A stretch of DNA of 64,000 nucleotides from NCBI GenBank assembly GCA_965226945.1, contig OZ245717.1:1302001-1366000 (forward strand), written 5' to 3'. This stretch comes from SYLG01 sp965226945 (GTDB lineage Bacteria > Planctomycetota > Planctomycetia > Gemmatales > Gemmataceae). Below, piece by piece: positions 61,538 through 64,000 of the stretch (positions within the stretch are counted from its first letter, which is position 1; each line of letters opens with the position of its first letter). Below the pieces are notes generated by a model that had not been told where the DNA came from, made no database searches, and saw only the letters and a program-made list of their open reading frames with translations. The position numbers and the translations under genes were made by a program.

Positions 61538-62745
61538 AAATCAAATCGACGCCTGAAGACTTTCAGGTGGAAGAACTGACCGAAATTCAACCAGGCAAGG
61601 AAGGGGAACAGGCTTTCTATCGCCTGGAAAAGCGAGGCTGGTCGACCGTCGATGTGCTGGGAGCCATCAGGCGGATCTGGCGGATCGAGCCCCACCGGAT
61701 CAACTATGGCGGGCTGAAAGACCGCCATGCGGTCACCACCCAGTACCTGACCATTCTCAAGGGCCCCAAGGCACATCTGGAAAACCCTGGCTGGCGGCTG
61801 CGCCACCTGGGTCAGGTGGCCGAGGCCTTTTCCTCAAAGAACATCGCCGCCAACCGTTTTCAGATCACCATCCGCAACATGCCGCCCAAGTCGGGAAATG
61901 CGGTCAAGGACACGCTGGCGGAGGTGGCCGACCAGGGGTTGCCCAACTATTTCGACGAGCAGCGCTTTGGCTCGCTTTCAGGCCCCGGTGGCGAATTCAT
62001 CGGCAAGAAGCTCGTCCTGGGCGATTTCGAAGGGGGACTGAAACAGGCCCTGTCTCAGCCCTATGCGCATGACCGCTCGGCCCAGAAAAAAGAGAAAGCG
62101 ATCGTGCGCAAGTTGTGGGGCGACTGGGAAGGCCTGGTGCGCGATTTGCCCAAGGGGCATGCGCGCAGCCTGAGCGATTACCTGCGCGTCCATCCCGGCG
62201 ATTTCAAGGGAGCGGTCGCTCGGCTACGGCCTGAGCTCAAGGGCCTTTATTTATCCGCTTTTCAAAGTGCCTTGTGGAACCGGTCGCTCGCCCGCTGGTA
62301 CGAACTTCATGCCCCAGCCGATTCCCTGCTCTGGATCAATTCCAAGGCCGGCAAGATCGCAATCCATCGGCGCCTTCCCGAGGCGGCCCATCGATCGCTG
62401 CAGGCCCTGGAAATCCCTTTGCTCTCGTCGCGCTCAGAAGACGCCGAACTGGAGCCAACCCGGGAAATCTGGCAACCGATCCTCGAGGCCGAAGGACTGA
62501 CCTCGGATCAGTTGAAAGTTCCGGGCCTACGCGAGTTATTTTTCTCCCGAGGCCTGCGCCACGCGTTGCTTGAGCCCAAGAACCTCTCGCATCAGTTCAT
62601 GGAAGATGAACTGCACCCGGGCCGGTCCAAGCTGATTTTGCGCTACGAACTGACCCGGGGTTCCTACGCGACCATGCTGGTCAAAAGGGTGCAAATGGCC
62701 CTGGCGGGGGAAATTCCCGGGAATTCCAACCCTGCCGGGTCGTAA
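61534..62745 (+). CDS. truD: tRNA pseudouridine(13) synthase TruD
   Basis: 403 residues from ATG 61534. The N-terminal TPEDFQVEELTEIQ, the catalytic motif GGLKDRHAVTTQYL (Asp 63) and NYFDEQRFGS are TruD signatures. It isomerises U13 in tRNA. The length is slightly above the usual 350. It overlaps the scpB stop by 4 bases. Confidence 0.95.
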   Translation: MKIKSTPEDFQVEELTEIQPGKEGEQAFYRLEKRGWSTVDVLGAIRRIWRIEPHRINYGGLKDRHAVTTQYLTILKGPKAHLENPGWRLRHLGQVAEAFSSKNIAANRFQITIRNMPPKSGNAVKDTLAEVADQGLPNYFDEQRFGSLSGPGGEFIGKKLVLGDFEGGLKQALSQPYAHDRSAQKKEKAIVRKLWGDWEGLVRDLPKGHARSLSDYLRVHPGDFKGAVARLRPELKGLYLSAFQSALWNRSLARWYELHAPADSLLWINSKAGKIAIHRRLPEAAHRSLQALEIPLLSSRSEDAELEPTREIWQPILEAEGLTSDQLKVPGLRELFFSRGLRHALLEPKNLSHQFMEDELHPGRSKLILRYELTRGSYATMLVKRVQMALAGEIPGNSNPAGS

Positions 62746-62840
62746 GCGGGAGTCATAAACTCTAAAGGGTGCGCAATTACTGGATCAGCCAAGCGCCCCT
62801 ACCGGGGTTAGCCCCGATTCGGGTCGTCCCAGGGTTCAAT

Positions 62841-64000
62841 ATGTCACACACGCAGACCGCGCCGATTACCGCCAATCGCTTTGCGACTCGCCCCGCAGTT
62901 CGCCCCGCAACTCGCCCCGCAGTTCGTACCGCGATGCGTTCTCTGTTGGCCATCGTCATCGCCCTCGCAACAGTCGGCGTCGTGCAAACCCAGGAATCCG
63001 AAGCGAAATCCAAGAACGCACCGGAAAAAACTTCGCCAAGCAAAGTCGTCCCCAGCCAAGATCGGCCGTCTTCGCCTCAGGCGCAGGCAGCCGCCCAGAC
63101 CTTTGAGGCCGATCTGGAACAGGCGCGCAAAGCTGGCGCCGCCGAGATGTTTGGGCCCGGTTGGAACGCGCTAGCCCTGGAATCGGCCCAGGCGGCCACC
63201 GAAGCGGCGAAACAGGGCAATGCGGCACGAGCCATTCAACTTTGGGACCTGGCCCGTTCGCAAATCTGGTTTCCCAATCCGCTCATGCCCAAGGGAGTTG
63301 CCCGCATCCTGGGAGATCCCCGGCTGCGCGTGCCCGATCTGGTCACCTCGCTGGCAGTCGATCCCAAATCCAAACTGCTCGCGGCCGGACTAAGAGATGG
63401 AACCGTGCTCGTTTGGGAGATGCCCTCCGCCCGTCTGCGCTTTCGCTTCGAAGGACTCACCGAAGATGTCCTCGCCCTGACCTTTCATCCCACCGAGGCA
63501 ATCCTTTGCGCGGGCGGGAAAAACCGCGACATCCTGGTCTGGTCACTATCCGACGGAAAAGTCGTTCAAAAATTCAACGGCCATGGCGAACCGGTGAGTA
63601 CCCTGGCCTACAGCCCCGACGGAAAGACCCTGGCCGCGGCGGGGGCCGATCGGAAAATTCGTCTGCACAAAAACGGCAAGGAGGAAGCGGTCAAGGAATT
63701 CGGCGGCCCATCCCTGCTCATTCATCAAATCGCCTTCAGTCCCGATGGCAAATGGATCGGCGCCGCCTCGGCCGATTGCAAGGCCTGGGTGTTCCGCGCC
63801 GATACCGGGGAACAGGTGCAAGACTCCCTCCTCTTCGCCGGTGGCAATGCCTACGGCGTCGCCTTTTTCCAGGATGGCAATAGCACGCACCTGGCCGTTG
63901 CCGGATCCAACCCCAATCAGATCAAAATCATCGATGCGGCCACCGCGGCGGAAATCCGCAACCTCGAAGCGTTTCCCAAGCCGGTTCAGTCCCTGCAAAT
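62841..64000 (+). CDS. WD40-repeat protein, start only
   Basis: 386 codons from ATG 62841 to the window edge. The signal region (LLAIVIALATVGVVQTQESEA) follows an odd TRPAVRPATRPAVRTAM run; a later start at ATG 62935 would omit it. After a Ser/Gln/Ala linker there are WD40 blades: SLAVDPKSKLLAAGLRDGTV, ALTFHPTEAILCAGGKNRDI, TLAYSPDGKTLAAAGADRKI, IAFSPDGKWIGAASADCKAW. It should be an exported beta-propeller; planctomycete WD40 proteins often also carry c-type haem or other domains further on, which are not in the window. Confidence 0.85.
   Translation, partial: MSHTQTAPITANRFATRPAVRPATRPAVRTAMRSLLAIVIALATVGVVQTQESEAKSKNAPEKTSPSKVVPSQDRPSSPQAQAAAQTFEADLEQARKAGAAEMFGPGWNALALESAQAATEAAKQGNAARAIQLWDLARSQIWFPNPLMPKGVARILGDPRLRVPDLVTSLAVDPKSKLLAAGLRDGTVLVWEMPSARLRFRFEGLTEDVLALTFHPTEAILCAGGKNRDILVWSLSDGKVVQKFNGHGEPVSTLAYSPDGKTLAAAGADRKIRLHKNGKEEAVKEFGGPSLLIHQIAFSPDGKWIGAASADCKAWVFRADTGEQVQDSLLFAGGNAYGVAFFQDGNSTHLAVAGSNPNQIKIIDAATAAEIRNLEAFPKPVQSLQ
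62886..62933 (+). repeat. Four 12-bp tandem repeats in WD40 gene 5' end
   Basis: Units ACTCGCCCCGCA and GTTCGCCCCGCA alternate, followed by a fourth imperfect unit, encoding TRPA-VRPA-TRPA-VRTA directly before the hydrophobic signal core. Either coding repeats in an N-terminal extension or an upstream non-coding repeat if translation starts at 62935. Confidence 0.8.

Overview
The window looks like chromosomal DNA of a planctomycete, probably a Gemmata-type member of the phylum. The grounds are the DUF1559 prepilin-like protein with its small lipoprotein partner, a DUF1571 protein, a SEC-C/TPR protein, a WD40 protein, secreted paralogues of a kind typical of that phylum, moderately high GC and mixed Shine-Dalgarno strength. 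No search could be run; all calls rest on motifs, translation and gene layout.

Region 1 (1-19.9 kb) is a metal-homeostasis region. A leftward unit holds a DUF1559 protein, a small lipoprotein, a Cys/His-rich secreted protein, a small GPHGG-type secreted protein and a P1B-type metal ATPase cut by the window edge. Rightward units hold a Cys/His-rich protein with a CzcC-like outer-membrane factor, and a second Cys/His-rich protein with CzcB, CzcA and a GPHGG-type lipoprotein. Three units thus carry one of three diverged copies of the same Cys/His-rich exported protein, and two carry a GPHGG protein. A module (8.2-11.9 kb) sits between czcC and czcBA: an XRE/ImmA-IrrE regulator-protease, a membrane-anchored class 3 lipase, and two overlapping genes that share an Asn/Gln-rich GGDVNN motif at the C-terminus of the first product and the N-terminus of the second. 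This arrangement resembles amyloid-signalling pairs in bacterial cell-death systems and is the best candidate for an undescribed system here.

Region 2 (20-48.8 kb) is a mobile or accessory zone with an integrase at each end. It holds vapBC overlapping the first integrase gene, an AT-rich AAA ATPase with a PfkB-like N-terminus, a giant DarB-like methyltransferase/helicase, three prepilin-like genes (two from an exact 1,194-bp tandem duplication), an orphan response regulator, two toxin-antitoxin-like loci, a MobF relaxase, an AAA/DUF4143 ATPase, a sigma factor, a ParB-like protein, a VirD4-like coupling ATPase with small membrane partners, a 28-residue peptide with His at every third position, an excisionase and a second integrase next to tRNA-Ala. 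Relaxase and coupling protein are present but no VirB-type secretion genes are seen, so the element is probably mobilizable or its transfer channel lies elsewhere. Remnants of duplicated genes and a dispersed hairpin repeat mark past recombination.

Region 3 (48.9-64 kb) is ordinary chromosomal backbone: tRNA-Ala, tRNA-Ile, SEC-C/TPR protein, creatininase-family amidohydrolase, polyphosphate kinase, sugar-phosphate nucleotidyltransferase, MBL hydrolase, DUF1571 protein, PyrE, TatD, a divergent NuoM-like membrane protein, ScpB, TruD and the start of a WD40 protein.
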